In this document: positions 36,898 to 45,042 of the stretch, piece by piece
How the letters are laid out: the number at the start of each line of letters is the position of its first letter
Numbering within the stretch: the first letter of the stretch is position 1
Assembly: GCA_003241875.1 (NCBI GenBank)
Contig: QBLU01000005.1
Coordinates: 89,115-153,114, forward strand
From: Alphaproteobacteria bacterium
GTDB lineage: Bacteria > Pseudomonadota > Alphaproteobacteria > Sphingomonadales > Sphingomonadaceae
Length of the DNA stretch: 64,000 nt
Direction of reading: 5' to 3'
The notes under the pieces: generated by a model
What the model was told of the DNA's origin: nothing
Seen by the model: only the letters and a program-made list of their open reading frames with translations
Databases searched by the model: none
Made by a program: the position numbers and the translations under genes

Positions 36898-37925
36898 AGC
36901 GGGCCGCCATCCTTGCGGCGCTGCTGCTGATCGGCGCCTCACCGGCGCGCGAGGTCGATGGCGCACGGCTGCTCGCCGACGAAGCGGCGCCGGTGCTATC
37001 GGCCTATCGCCTGTTCGCCGACACCGCCGGCCGCGTGCCGGCACCCGGCGTCGTGCGCTACACGCTGAACACGCCGCTCTTCAGCGATCATGCCGAAAAA
37101 TTCCGCTATGTCTGGCTGCCGGCGGGGACGAGCGCTACCTATACGCCCAAGGGCGTGCTCGAATTCCCGGTCGGCACCACCATCGTCAAATCCTTTGCCT
37201 ATCCGGCGGATTTCCGCGCGCCGGACAAGGATATCCGCATCATCGAGACTCGGCTGCTGGTGCGCCGCACCGCCGGCTGGGTGCCGCTGTCCTATGTCTG
37301 GAACGCCGCCCAGACCGAGGCCGTGCTGAAACGCGCCGGCGTGCGGGTGCCGGTCGCCTATGTCGATGCCGCCGGTACGGCGAAACAGCTTGATTACGCG
37401 GTGCCCAACATCAACCAGTGCAAGCAATGCCACCAGCAGGACGGCGCCGCCGTGCCGATCGGACCGACAGCGGGCAATCTCAACGGCGGCCTCGATGGCA
37501 ATGGTGAGAGCCAGCTCGCCACCTGGGCGGCAACCGGCAAATTGACTGGGCTACCCGCCGCCCCGCCCAGACTCGCCCGCTGGGACGACAGCGCCGCCCC
37601 CATCGCCGACCGCGCGCGCGCCTATCTCGACGTCAACTGCGGCCATTGCCACTCGCCCGCCGGCTTTGCCTCCAATTCCGGCCTCTACCTCCAGCACGAC
37701 GAGCCCGACCCCGCCCACCAGGGCATCGGCAAGCGCCCGGTCGCCGCCGGCCGCGGTTCCGGCGGGCTGCTGTTCGCCATCGCGCCCGGCGACCCCGATG
37801 CCTCGATCCTCGTCCACCGCATGGCGTCGAACGAACCCGGCGTGATGATGCCGCAGTTCGGGCGGACGGTGACGCATGACGAAGGCGTGGAGCTCGTGCG
37901 CGCCTATGTGGCGGAGCTGAAATAG
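36894..37925 (+). CDS. SO2930-family diheme c-type cytochrome
   Basis: A 343-residue exported protein with two heme c sites: C176-K-Q-C179-H180 and C249-G-H-C252-H253. A short signal sequence (AAILAALLLIGASPA) leads the protein to the periplasm. The N-terminal half (FADTAGRVPAPGVVRYTLNTPLFSDHAEKFRYVWLPAG) is the characteristic block of this family, found also in Shewanella SO2930. It is translationally coupled to the beta-helix protein. The electron donor or substrate is unknown, and no oxidase is adjacent; an oxidation or respiratory sensing role at the cell surface is speculative. Confidence 0.87.
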   Translation: MKRAAILAALLLIGASPAREVDGARLLADEAAPVLSAYRLFADTAGRVPAPGVVRYTLNTPLFSDHAEKFRYVWLPAGTSATYTPKGVLEFPVGTTIVKSFAYPADFRAPDKDIRIIETRLLVRRTAGWVPLSYVWNAAQTEAVLKRAGVRVPVAYVDAAGTAKQLDYAVPNINQCKQCHQQDGAAVPIGPTAGNLNGGLDGNGESQLATWAATGKLTGLPAAPPRLARWDDSAAPIADRARAYLDVNCGHCHSPAGFASNSGLYLQHDEPDPAHQGIGKRPVAAGRGSGGLLFAIAPGDPDASILVHRMASNEPGVMMPQFGRTVTHDEGVELVRAYVAELK

Positions 37926-37929
37926 GGCG

Positions 37930-38703
37930 TCATTCGGCCTCGCCGACGACGCGGCGATAGAGGTGCCAGGTGGCGTGGCCGAGCACCGGCAGCACGACCA
38001 GCAGCCCGAGGAACAACGGCAGCATGGCGATGAACAGCGCCGTCGCGATGATCGCCGCCCACGCCAGCATGACAGCGGTGTTGGAGCGGACGGTGCCGAG
38101 GCTGACGATGATGGCGGTGACGAAATCGACGTCGCGATCGACAAGCATCGGCAGGCTGATGACCGTAATCGCATAAAAGGCGAACGCCATGACGCCGCCG
38201 ACGGCGCTGCCGACGAGGAGCATCATGATGCCCGGGCCGCTCAGCAACTGGGCGAGAGGATCGATGCCAGGCCGATCGAGGAAGATGGCGAAGATGCCGT
38301 GGACGACGATTATCCAGAAGCCGAAAGCGACGAAAACGATCACCCCCATGCTTAGGATTTGCTCGTCGCCGCGGCCGCCGAGAGCGCGCAGGATCGCAGC
38401 CCATGTCATGGGCAGGCCGGATTCCCGGCGGCGGCTGACCTCGTATAGGCCCACGGCGGCGAACGGGGCGAGCAAGGGAAAGCCGGCCGCCACCGGGACC
38501 AGCCAGATGGCGGCGCCACCCGCGATCGCGGTGACGGAGACGAGGATGCCCGCCGCGACGAAGATGGCGGACAGGAACAGCCCGAAGCCCGGCTGCGCCC
38601 GGTAATCGGCCCAGCCGGCGGCGAGAGCGGCGCGCAAATCACCGATATCGAGATCGCCGGCGACCGTGACCGGCGCGACGCGGACCTGTTTCGCTGCGTC
38701 CAT
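37930..38703 (-). CDS. DUF2189 family membrane protein
   Basis: A 257-residue integral membrane protein with about six hydrophobic segments. The opening DLRAALAAGWADYRAQPGFGLFLSA and GFPLLAPFAAVGLYEVSRRRE are the hallmark of the DUF2189 family, as is DVDFVTAIIVSLGTVRSN near the C-terminus. Function is unknown; relatives occur near cytochrome genes in some alphaproteobacteria. It ends 4 bases after the convergent diheme cytochrome gene stop. Confidence 0.82.
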   Translation of the reverse strand: MDAAKQVRVAPVTVAGDLDIGDLRAALAAGWADYRAQPGFGLFLSAIFVAAGILVSVTAIAGGAAIWLVPVAAGFPLLAPFAAVGLYEVSRRRESGLPMTWAAILRALGGRGDEQILSMGVIVFVAFGFWIIVVHGIFAIFLDRPGIDPLAQLLSGPGIMMLLVGSAVGGVMAFAFYAITVISLPMLVDRDVDFVTAIIVSLGTVRSNTAVMLAWAAIIATALFIAMLPLFLGLLVVLPVLGHATWHLYRRVVGEAE

Positions 38704-38798
38704 GCTGTCCGTCCCCCGGCCAAGCTACGGACAGGGTGCAACAAGGCACGCGTCTGGGCAAGTCCCCGACCAGCGGCGCCGGTCGGGGGTGGGAAGAA

Positions 38799-39929
38799 TC
38801 AGCCGATCACGATCCGCTCATAGCGGCCCATGTGATGATCGACCGAGCCGAACTGGCCCTCGATCATCGTCGAGCGCTTGAAATAATGGCCGACCACCAG
38901 CTCGTTCGAAATGCCGATGCCGCCGTGGATCTGGACGGCGTTCTGGCCGACGAACTTGGCGCCCTTGCCGACCTTGGCCTTGGCGGCGGAAACGGCCTGG
39001 GCGCGTTCGGGCGTGTCGAGCTTCAGTGTCGCCATCAGCGTGATGGACACCGACTGCTCGACCTCCATGAACATGTCGACGAGGCGGTGCTGGATGACCT
39101 GGAAGTCACCGATCGCCTTGCCGAACTGCTTGCGCTGCTTGGCATAATCGAGCGTCGTGGCGTGGAGGACGCGGGTGACGCCACAAGCTTCGGCGCAGAT
39201 GGCGGCGGTGCCTTCGTCGACGATCTGTTCGATCAGCGTCAGTGCCGCGCCTTCGCCGCCGATCATGTGCTCGGCACCGACGGCGACATTCTCGAAATAG
39301 ACCTCCGACGCCGCCGAGCCATCGACGGTCGGGTAATCGCGGCGGGTGACGCCCTTGGTGTCGGCGGGGATCAGGAACAGCGAGACGCCGTCCTTGTCGC
39401 GCTGGGCGCCGCCCGAACGGACGGTGACGAGCAGGTGCGTCGCATAGGGCGCCGAATAGACGACCGACTTGTGGCCGTTGAGGACATAGCCGGCGCCGTC
39501 CTTCTTCGCCGTGGTGCGCAGGTCGGCGAGGTTGTAGCGGCCCTGCGGCTCGGCATAGGCAAAGGCGATGATGGCGTTGCCGGCGATGATTTCCGGAATG
39601 ACGGCATCGGCGAGCGCGCCGCCGGCGGCCTTCAAGGCGCCACCGGCGATGACGACGGTGGGCAGATAGGGCTCGATGACCAGCGCGCGGCCGATCTCTT
39701 CCATGACGATCATGTTTTCGACGGCACCGCCGCCGAGGCCGCCATGGGCTTCACTGAACGGCGCACCGAGGATGCCGAGTTCTTCGGCAAAGGCCTTCCA
39801 CACCGCCGGGTTCCAGCCGGCCCCGCCATGCACCGTCTTCATGCGATTGTCGAAGCTGTAGGTGTCGGCAAGGTAGCGCGAGACCGTGTCGCGCAGCATC
39901 GTCTGTTCGTCGGTGGTGTTGAAATCCAT
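38799..39929 (-). CDS. Acyl-CoA dehydrogenase, subunit of a heteromeric pair
   Basis: A 376-residue flavoprotein of the acyl-CoA dehydrogenase fold, starting MDFNTTDEQTMLRDTVSRYLADTYSFDNR. This short form lacks several flavin-contact residues of classic enzymes; paired with the next longer gene it resembles the alpha2beta2 FadE pairs that oxidise bulky CoA esters such as steroid side chains. Late in the sequence, QIHGGIGISNELVVGHYFKRSTMIEGQFGS is the partner version of the usual LHGG...EGT region. The start has GGGGAG upstream. It lies 96 bases after the larger subunit gene on the same strand. Confidence 0.87.
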   Translation of the reverse strand: MDFNTTDEQTMLRDTVSRYLADTYSFDNRMKTVHGGAGWNPAVWKAFAEELGILGAPFSEAHGGLGGGAVENMIVMEEIGRALVIEPYLPTVVIAGGALKAAGGALADAVIPEIIAGNAIIAFAYAEPQGRYNLADLRTTAKKDGAGYVLNGHKSVVYSAPYATHLLVTVRSGGAQRDKDGVSLFLIPADTKGVTRRDYPTVDGSAASEVYFENVAVGAEHMIGGEGAALTLIEQIVDEGTAAICAEACGVTRVLHATTLDYAKQRKQFGKAIGDFQVIQHRLVDMFMEVEQSVSITLMATLKLDTPERAQAVSAAKAKVGKGAKFVGQNAVQIHGGIGISNELVVGHYFKRSTMIEGQFGSVDHHMGRYERIVIG

Positions 39930-40025
39930 CGGTTTTCTCCCCGGCGCTTCTGGTGAACGCCATAATCAAGCACAATGCCGGCGGGGGGTGTCGCACCCCA
40001 CGCCGGCCAGGTGTCGCAGTTGAGC

Positions 40026-41234
40026 TTAGAGCCCCAGCACCATCTTTGCGATGATGTTGCGCTGGATTTCATTCGACCCGCCATAGATGCTGGTCTTGCG
40101 CATGTTGAAATAGGTCGGCGCGGTGCGGTGGGTGTAATCCGGCCCGATCGGGTGCTCGTTGTCGCCCTCGCCGAAGCCGCGGAAATAGGGCGCGCCGTAA
40201 TGGCCGGCGGCCTCGAGCGCCAGTTCGGTGATGCGCTGCTGGATCTCGGTGCCCTTGATCTTGAGCAGCGACGATTCCGGCCCCGGGCCCTTGCCCGACG
40301 ATTCGCCGGCGAGCGTGCGCAATTCGGTGAATTCGAGCGCCGACAGGTCGACCTCGAGCTCGGCGATCTTGCGCTTGAAGAACGGGTTCTGGAGCAGCTG
40401 CTCGCCTTCATCGAGTTCCGAGCGGGCGATGCTCTTGATCCGCTCGACGCCGCGCTTCGACGCGGCGACGCCGGCGATGCCGGTGCGTTCATGGGCGAGC
40501 AGGAACTTGGCACAGGTCCAGCCCTTGTTCTCGTCATAGATGCGCTGGTCGACGGGGACGATGACATCCTCCAGCCAGACTTCGTTAACTTCATGCTCGC
40601 CGCCCAGCGTGATGATCGGGCGCACGGTGATGCCCGGCGACTTCATGTCGATGAGCAAGAAGGAAATGCCCTCCTGCGCCTTCACATTGCTGTCGGTGCG
40701 GACGAGGAAAAAGCCCCAGTCGGCGTGCTGCGCCATCGTCGTCCAGGTCTTCTGGCCGTTGACGCGGTAATATTCCTTGCCGTCGTCACCGGTGAAGCGC
40801 TCCGCCTTGGTGCGCAGGTTGGCGAGGTCCGACCCGGCGCCCGGCTCCGAATAGCCCTGACACCACCAGACATCGCCCGACAGGATACCGGGGAGGAAGC
40901 GTTCCTTCTGTTCCGGCGTGCCGAAGGTGTAGATGACCGGGCCGACCATCGAAAGGCCGAAGGGCATCAGGCGAATGGCATCGGCGGCGGCGGTCTCTTC
41001 CGACCAGATATAGCGCTGCACGCTGGTCCAGCCGGTGCCGCCATATTGCGTCGGCCACGCCGGGGCGATCCAGCCCTTCTTGGCGAGAACCTTGTGCCAC
41101 GACAGGAAATCGTCCTTGGAAAGCTCCTCGCCTTCCTCGATCTTGCCGTTCAGATGGGCAGGATAGCTGTCCTTGATGAAGGCGCGGACTTCGTCGCGAA
41201 ACGCGATGTCTTCGGCGGAAAAATTCAGGTCCAT
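40026..41234 (-). CDS. Acyl-CoA dehydrogenase, larger subunit of a heteromeric pair
   Basis: A 402-residue acyl-CoA dehydrogenase. WWCQGYSEPGAGSDLANLRTKAER is the FAD/substrate loop and FNMRKTSIYGGSNEIQRNIIAK closes the protein. At the position where MCAD-type enzymes have the catalytic Glu (EGT) this protein has YGGS, as in heteromeric FadE pairs where the base comes from another position. Upstream of the smaller partner on the same strand, it probably forms an alpha2beta2 enzyme. The ATG follows GGGGAG. The substrate is not evident; lipid or sterol side chains are possible. Confidence 0.88.
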   Translation of the reverse strand: MDLNFSAEDIAFRDEVRAFIKDSYPAHLNGKIEEGEELSKDDFLSWHKVLAKKGWIAPAWPTQYGGTGWTSVQRYIWSEETAAADAIRLMPFGLSMVGPVIYTFGTPEQKERFLPGILSGDVWWCQGYSEPGAGSDLANLRTKAERFTGDDGKEYYRVNGQKTWTTMAQHADWGFFLVRTDSNVKAQEGISFLLIDMKSPGITVRPIITLGGEHEVNEVWLEDVIVPVDQRIYDENKGWTCAKFLLAHERTGIAGVAASKRGVERIKSIARSELDEGEQLLQNPFFKRKIAELEVDLSALEFTELRTLAGESSGKGPGPESSLLKIKGTEIQQRITELALEAAGHYGAPYFRGFGEGDNEHPIGPDYTHRTAPTYFNMRKTSIYGGSNEIQRNIIAKMVLGL

Positions 41235-41344
41235 CGATCAGCTCCCCAAAAGCCAGGTTGGTTGACGTTTACGTTAACTGCATTTCCGGCGCGCGGCAAG
41301 CGCCACCGCGGCGCGCCCTAACGCCGCGGCGCGCTCTCCACCCT

Positions 41345-41481
41345 GTCACCCCGGCGAAGGCCGGGGCCCATGAACCACCATTGCGGCCACGAAGTGCGGT
41401 GCCTCCCGCCATGCCTCGGCAGCCGCGCCGCTCGGGCGACGAAGATAGTGGTTCATGGGCCCCGGCCTTCGCCGGGGTGAC
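41345..41481. repeat. Long inverted intergenic repeat
   Basis: Perfect 34-base arms (41345-41378 and 41448-41481) flank a 69-base centre. The arms carry CCCCGGCGAAGGCCGGGG, itself a palindrome, followed by CCATGAACCAC. It fills the gap between the lipoprotein gene and the larger acyl-CoA dehydrogenase gene. The two-layer symmetry (arms palindromic and inverted) is typical of REP-like doublets (BIME-type). Confidence 0.82.
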
Positions 41482-41507
41482 ATGTCTTATCAGACTCCCC
41501 CGCACAG

Positions 41508-41900
41508 TCACCGCCGCGGCGCGGGCGCCAGCGTCGCTGCCGGCACCGCAGGCGGCGCAATCAGCGTCAGGCAGGTGCCGGGATCGATGCGGCTGCCGTC
41601 GTACCGCCGCGCCGCCGCGGTCCGCACCGCCAGCGGGCCATTGTTCGGTGCGGGATAGAAGAACACGTCGAGCACGCACGGCGGCCGCACGAACTGCAGC
41701 TGCCGCGCCGGACCCTCCGTCCGGTCGAGCGACGCCGCCCCGAGCAGCGCGGTGACGGTGGCGACGCTGGCACCGAGAATGCGATCGAGGCCCGGCGGCG
41801 GCGGCGCGATCCGCACCACCGGCGGCGGCGCGACGACGGGCGTGGCACAGGCGGCAAGGGTGATGAGCAGGGACAGGCTGGCGAGCGCGGCGCGATTCAT
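41508..41900 (-). CDS. Small putative lipoprotein
   Basis: A 130-residue protein with a lipoprotein signal: MNRAALASLSLLITLAAC ends in a lipobox LAAC at Cys18, then a proline-rich linker VVAPPPVVRIAPPPPG. The remainder, LDRILGASVATVTALLGAAS and LQFVRPPCVLDVFFYP, is a compact domain with a SmpA/OmlA-like flavour (an xxGxxxxxVxxLLG pattern) but no firm family is assigned. It would be anchored to the outer membrane. The ATG at MNRAALAS was chosen over an upstream ATG to give a normal signal sequence. Function unknown. Confidence 0.72.
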   Translation of the reverse strand: MNRAALASLSLLITLAACATPVVAPPPVVRIAPPPPGLDRILGASVATVTALLGAASLDRTEGPARQLQFVRPPCVLDVFFYPAPNNGPLAVRTAAARRYDGSRIDPGTCLTLIAPPAVPAATLAPAPRR

Positions 41901-42016
41901 GCCGCCACCCATACGCCGGCGGTGGCGGCGCACAAGCCGGCCCGCCGGCTTTGGGGATGACGCGGGGCGGCCTTGCGACTAGGAACGCCGCATCCGCTCA
42001 TAACCAAGGCCCAGGA

Positions 42017-43006
42017 ATGACCGCCCGAAACCATGTCATTGCCATCGGCAACGCGCTTGTCGACGTCATCACCACCGCCCCGCCGGAATTCCTGTCGGAT
42101 CGCGGCATCGCCAAGGGATCGATGCGGCTGATCCCCGCCGACGAGGCCGAGACGCTGTACGCGGCGATGGGCCCGGGGCGCGAAATCAGCGGCGGTTCGG
42201 CGGCCAACACCGTCGCCGGCATGGCCGCGCTGGGCGCCCGCCCGGCCTTTGTCGGCCGCGTCGCCGACGACCAGCTCGGCCGCGTCTTTGCCCATGACAT
42301 TCGCGCCGCCGGCGTCGCCTATGCGACCGCCGCGTCGGCGGGCGGCGACCCGACCGGGCGCTGCCTGATCGTCGTGACCCCCGATGGCGAGCGGACGATG
42401 AACACCTATCTCGGCGCCTGCCAGGAACTGTCGGAGGCCGATCTCGACGCCGACAGCGTCGCCGCCGCCGAAATCCTGTACCTCGAAGGCTATCTCTGGG
42501 ACCCGCCCGCGCCGCGCGCCGCGATGCGCAAGGCCATCGAGGTCGCCCGCGCCAACAGCCGCAAGGTAGCGTTCACCCTGTCGGACGTGTTCTGCGTCGA
42601 GGGCCATCGCGCCGATTTCCAGGACCTGCTGCGCTCCCATGTCGACCTGGTGTTCGGCAACGAGAACGAGGTGCGCGCGCTGTACCAGACCGCCAGCATC
42701 GATGAAGCCATGGCCGAACTCGCCAAGCACAGCTGCATCGCCGTGGTGACCCGGTCGAGCGAAGGCGCCGTCGTGCTCGAAAACGGCAACCGCCATGTCG
42801 TGCCGGGCGAAAAGGTCGATCGCGTCGTCGATTCGACCGGCGCCGGCGACATGTTCGCCGGCGGCTTCATGGCCGGGCTGGTCGAGGGCCGGTCGCTGCC
42901 CGATTGCGCCCGGATCGGCTGCATCACCGCGGCGGAAGTGATCAGCCACTATGGCGCGCGGCCAGAGGCGGATCTGAAGGCGCTGGTGAAGGCGAAGTTG
43001 AGATAA
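42017..43006 (+). CDS. PfkB family kinase, adenosine kinase-like
   Basis: A 329-residue ribokinase-family sugar/nucleoside kinase. GREISGGSAANTVAGMAALGA is the first PfkB-type signature and DSTGAGDMFAGGFMAG the second, containing the catalytic Asp. ALPHA-proteobacterial proteins with VDVITTAPPEFLSD and KGSMRLI are usually annotated adenosine kinases, salvaging adenosine to AMP. A ribosome site CAGGA is next to the ATG. An efficient terminator follows (43101-43131). An AMP nucleosidase gene lies about 9 kb away, consistent with purine salvage but not linked to it. Confidence 0.85.
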   Translation: MTARNHVIAIGNALVDVITTAPPEFLSDRGIAKGSMRLIPADEAETLYAAMGPGREISGGSAANTVAGMAALGARPAFVGRVADDQLGRVFAHDIRAAGVAYATAASAGGDPTGRCLIVVTPDGERTMNTYLGACQELSEADLDADSVAAAEILYLEGYLWDPPAPRAAMRKAIEVARANSRKVAFTLSDVFCVEGHRADFQDLLRSHVDLVFGNENEVRALYQTASIDEAMAELAKHSCIAVVTRSSEGAVVLENGNRHVVPGEKVDRVVDSTGAGDMFAGGFMAGLVEGRSLPDCARIGCITAAEVISHYGARPEADLKALVKAKLR

Positions 43007-43011
43007 GTTCC

Positions 43012-43091
43012 GTCATCCCGGGCTTGACCCGGGACCCAGATATCTTTGAACTGGCGCAGTAAACCGGGTCCCGGGTCAAGCCCGGGATGAC
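43012..43091. repeat. Inverted intergenic repeat, family A copy 1
   Basis: Perfect 26-base arms (43012-43037 and 43066-43091) enclose 28 bases. The arms hold GTCATCCCGGG and TTGACCCGGG. A less perfect copy is at 53109-53201. It sits just after the kinase stop. Confidence 0.8.
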
Positions 43092-43100
43092 ACGGAAAAA

Positions 43101-43131
43101 GGGCCGGTCCTTGGTGGACCGGCCCTTTTTT
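43101..43131 (+). terminator. Rho-independent terminator
   Basis: A perfect 10-base stem GGGCCGGTCC with loop TTGGT and GGACCGGCCC is followed by six T residues. Five A residues precede it, so it could also act on the opposite strand, ending the permease gene that converges here. It is the clearest intrinsic terminator in the window. Confidence 0.88.
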
Positions 43132-43140
43132 GTGGGCGGC

Positions 43141-43218
43141 GCCGCGGCAAAGCCGCGTCGTGACGTCAGACGGGTTCGGTCGCCAAAGGGGCGACCGCCC
43201 CGCTGGCCGGCCGGGCGC
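43141..43218. repeat. GC-rich intergenic module, possible repeat family (copy 1)
   Basis: A module with GCAAAGCC, GACGGGTTCGG and CCGCCCCGC-GGCCGG resembles the stretch at 55781-55850. Both copies lie directly after the end of a minus-strand gene. The similarity is patchy by eye, so this is a tentative repeat. Confidence 0.4.
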
Positions 43219-43275
43219 CTGTCGGCGCCGATGCTTCGATTGCTGGCGCAATCGGCGCTTCGGCGCGCGCGGCGC

Positions 43276-44829
43276 CTAGGCTTGCTTACCCCCCGGCGTC
43301 GGAATCCCCGGCAGTGGCGGCACGCCCTGCGGCGGGATGTCGGGGTCGAGCTCGTTCACTTCATCGAGGCCCATCGCCACGTTCGAGCGGGTGCGACCGT
43401 AGAAGTAGTAGAACACCAGCCCGATCGCCGCCCAGCCGAAGAACACCATCTGCGCGACGAGCGACAGGAAGGCGAACAGCATCAGGCAGCCGGCGGCGGC
43501 GAGCGGTGCCACCACCCAGACCGCCGGGGTGCGGAAGCTGCGCTTGCGGTCCGGATTGGTCCGGCGCAGCGCCATGATCGCCAGCGCGACGAAGAAGAAG
43601 GCGCACAGCGTGCCGCCGTTCGACACCGATGCCAGCTGCCCGACCGGGAAGAAGGCGGCGGCAACGGTCACCGCGGCGCCCGTCACCATGGTGACGATGT
43701 GCGGCGTCTTGAACCGCGGATGGATCTTCGACAGCCCCTTGGGCAGCAGGCCGTCGCGCGACATCACGAAGAACACCCGGGTCTGGGCGAACATCATCAT
43801 CAGCACCACCGACGGCAGCGCAAACCCGGCCGCGAGGCCAAGCACGTTGCCGATGCCGGGATAGCCGATGGAGCGCAGGACATGGGCCAGCGCCTCCTTG
43901 GAACAGACCACCATCGATGCCTTGTCGGCCTCGCACAGCGCGGCCATTTCGGTGGAGCCGGGGAACGGCGCATTGCCGGCGGCATCCATGATCGGCTGGG
44001 CGCCATAGCTGCCGATGACGCCGACGCCAACGAGCAGGTAGAAGGCGGTGCAGATCACCAGGCTGCCGATCAGCCCGATCGGGATGTTGCGCTGCGGGTC
44101 CTTGGTTTCCTCGGCGGCGGTCGACACCGCATCGAAGCCGACGAAGGCAAAGAAGATGATCGCCGCCGCGCCGATCGCCGAGCTGGCGCCCAGCGGCATG
44201 AACGGCACGAAGTTCGATGATTGCGACGCCGGCACCGCCAGCGCCACGAACGCCGTGAGCGCCAGCACCTTCACCGCCACCAGCACGGCGTTGACGGTCG
44301 CGCTTTCCTTGGTGCCGACGACCAGCAGCGCGGTGACAGCCACGGAAATCACCACCGCCGGCAGGTTGATCAGGCCGCCGGCATAGGGGCCGTTGACCAG
44401 CGCCTTGGGCAGCTCGATCCCGGCGAAATTCTGCAGCACGCCGACGGCATAGCCCGACCAGCCGACCGCGACAGCACTTGCCGCCACGGCATATTCGAGC
44501 ACCAGCGCCCAGCCGACGACCCAGGCCAGGATCTCGCCGAAGGTCGCATAGCTATAGGTGTAGGCCGATCCCGACACCGGCACCATCGACGCCAGCTCGG
44601 CATAGCAGAGCGCGGCGAGGCCGCAGACGACCGCGGCCACCACAAAGCTGACCAGCATCGCCGGGCCGGCGACCTGCGCCGCCTCGGCGGTCAGCACGAA
44701 AATGCCGGTGCCGATGATGCCGCCGATGCCCAGCATGGTCAGCTGGAAGGCCCCGAGCGAGCGGGTGAGTGACTTTTTTTCCGCGGTTGCCAGAATCGTT
44801 TCGAGCGATTTGATACGCCAGTCAGCCAA
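43276..44829 (-). CDS. Cationic amino acid transporter-like permease (APC superfamily, CAT type)
   Basis: A 517-residue inner membrane permease with about twelve spans. GIGGIIGTGIFVLTAEAAQVAGPAML, CGLAALCYAELASMVPVSGSAYTYSYATFGEILAWVVGWAL and FFAFVGFDAVSTAAEETKDPQRNIPIG are the CAT-family blocks, seen in transporters of arginine and lysine in eukaryotes and in YfnA-type bacterial proteins. The TTG start is supported by AAGGGG about 8 bases upstream; longer frames have no conserved sequence. It is divergent from the arginine succinyltransferase operon, making arginine uptake likely though unproven. Confidence 0.87.
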   Translation of the reverse strand: MADWRIKSLETILATAEKKSLTRSLGAFQLTMLGIGGIIGTGIFVLTAEAAQVAGPAMLVSFVVAAVVCGLAALCYAELASMVPVSGSAYTYSYATFGEILAWVVGWALVLEYAVAASAVAVGWSGYAVGVLQNFAGIELPKALVNGPYAGGLINLPAVVISVAVTALLVVGTKESATVNAVLVAVKVLALTAFVALAVPASQSSNFVPFMPLGASSAIGAAAIIFFAFVGFDAVSTAAEETKDPQRNIPIGLIGSLVICTAFYLLVGVGVIGSYGAQPIMDAAGNAPFPGSTEMAALCEADKASMVVCSKEALAHVLRSIGYPGIGNVLGLAAGFALPSVVLMMMFAQTRVFFVMSRDGLLPKGLSKIHPRFKTPHIVTMVTGAAVTVAAAFFPVGQLASVSNGGTLCAFFFVALAIMALRRTNPDRKRSFRTPAVWVVAPLAAAGCLMLFAFLSLVAQMVFFGWAAIGLVFYYFYGRTRSNVAMGLDEVNELDPDIPPQGVPPLPGIPTPGGKQA

Positions 44830-44967
44830 GTAAATTCCCCTTGATTGGCGCGCCGGAGCCCTCGTCCCGTCGCGACCGGTCCATGGCGGCGCATAGGGTA
44901 GCAAGTTTCCGCGCCGGTCAAGGTTTGATGCAGTGGCGCGCCTGTCGCCGGTCGCGTTGTGGATATC

Positions 44968-44985
44968 ACATCGGCAGTCCGATGT
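44968..44985. promoter_or_regulatory. Inverted repeat, candidate operator for the arginine module
   Basis: Perfect 7-base arms ACATCGG and CCGATGT are separated by CAGT. The site lies in the 213 bases between the divergent permease and M20 hydrolase genes, within an AT-richer block that also holds TTGTG and CACAA at its edges. This is a plausible site for an arginine-responsive regulator; no regulator gene is nearby. Confidence 0.45.
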
Positions 44986-45042
44986 TATTTTCTGTCACAA
45001 TCCCGGTGGCGCGTCGCGGCCGCATCGGCTATCGATGCCGGC

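Noticed and set aside
41345..43131. Possible CRISPR-like or tRNA-like structure from clustered inverted repeats.
   Set aside because: Repeats are isolated inverted pairs with no regular spacing or unique spacers, and no cloverleaf with anticodon and TTCRA arm was seen.
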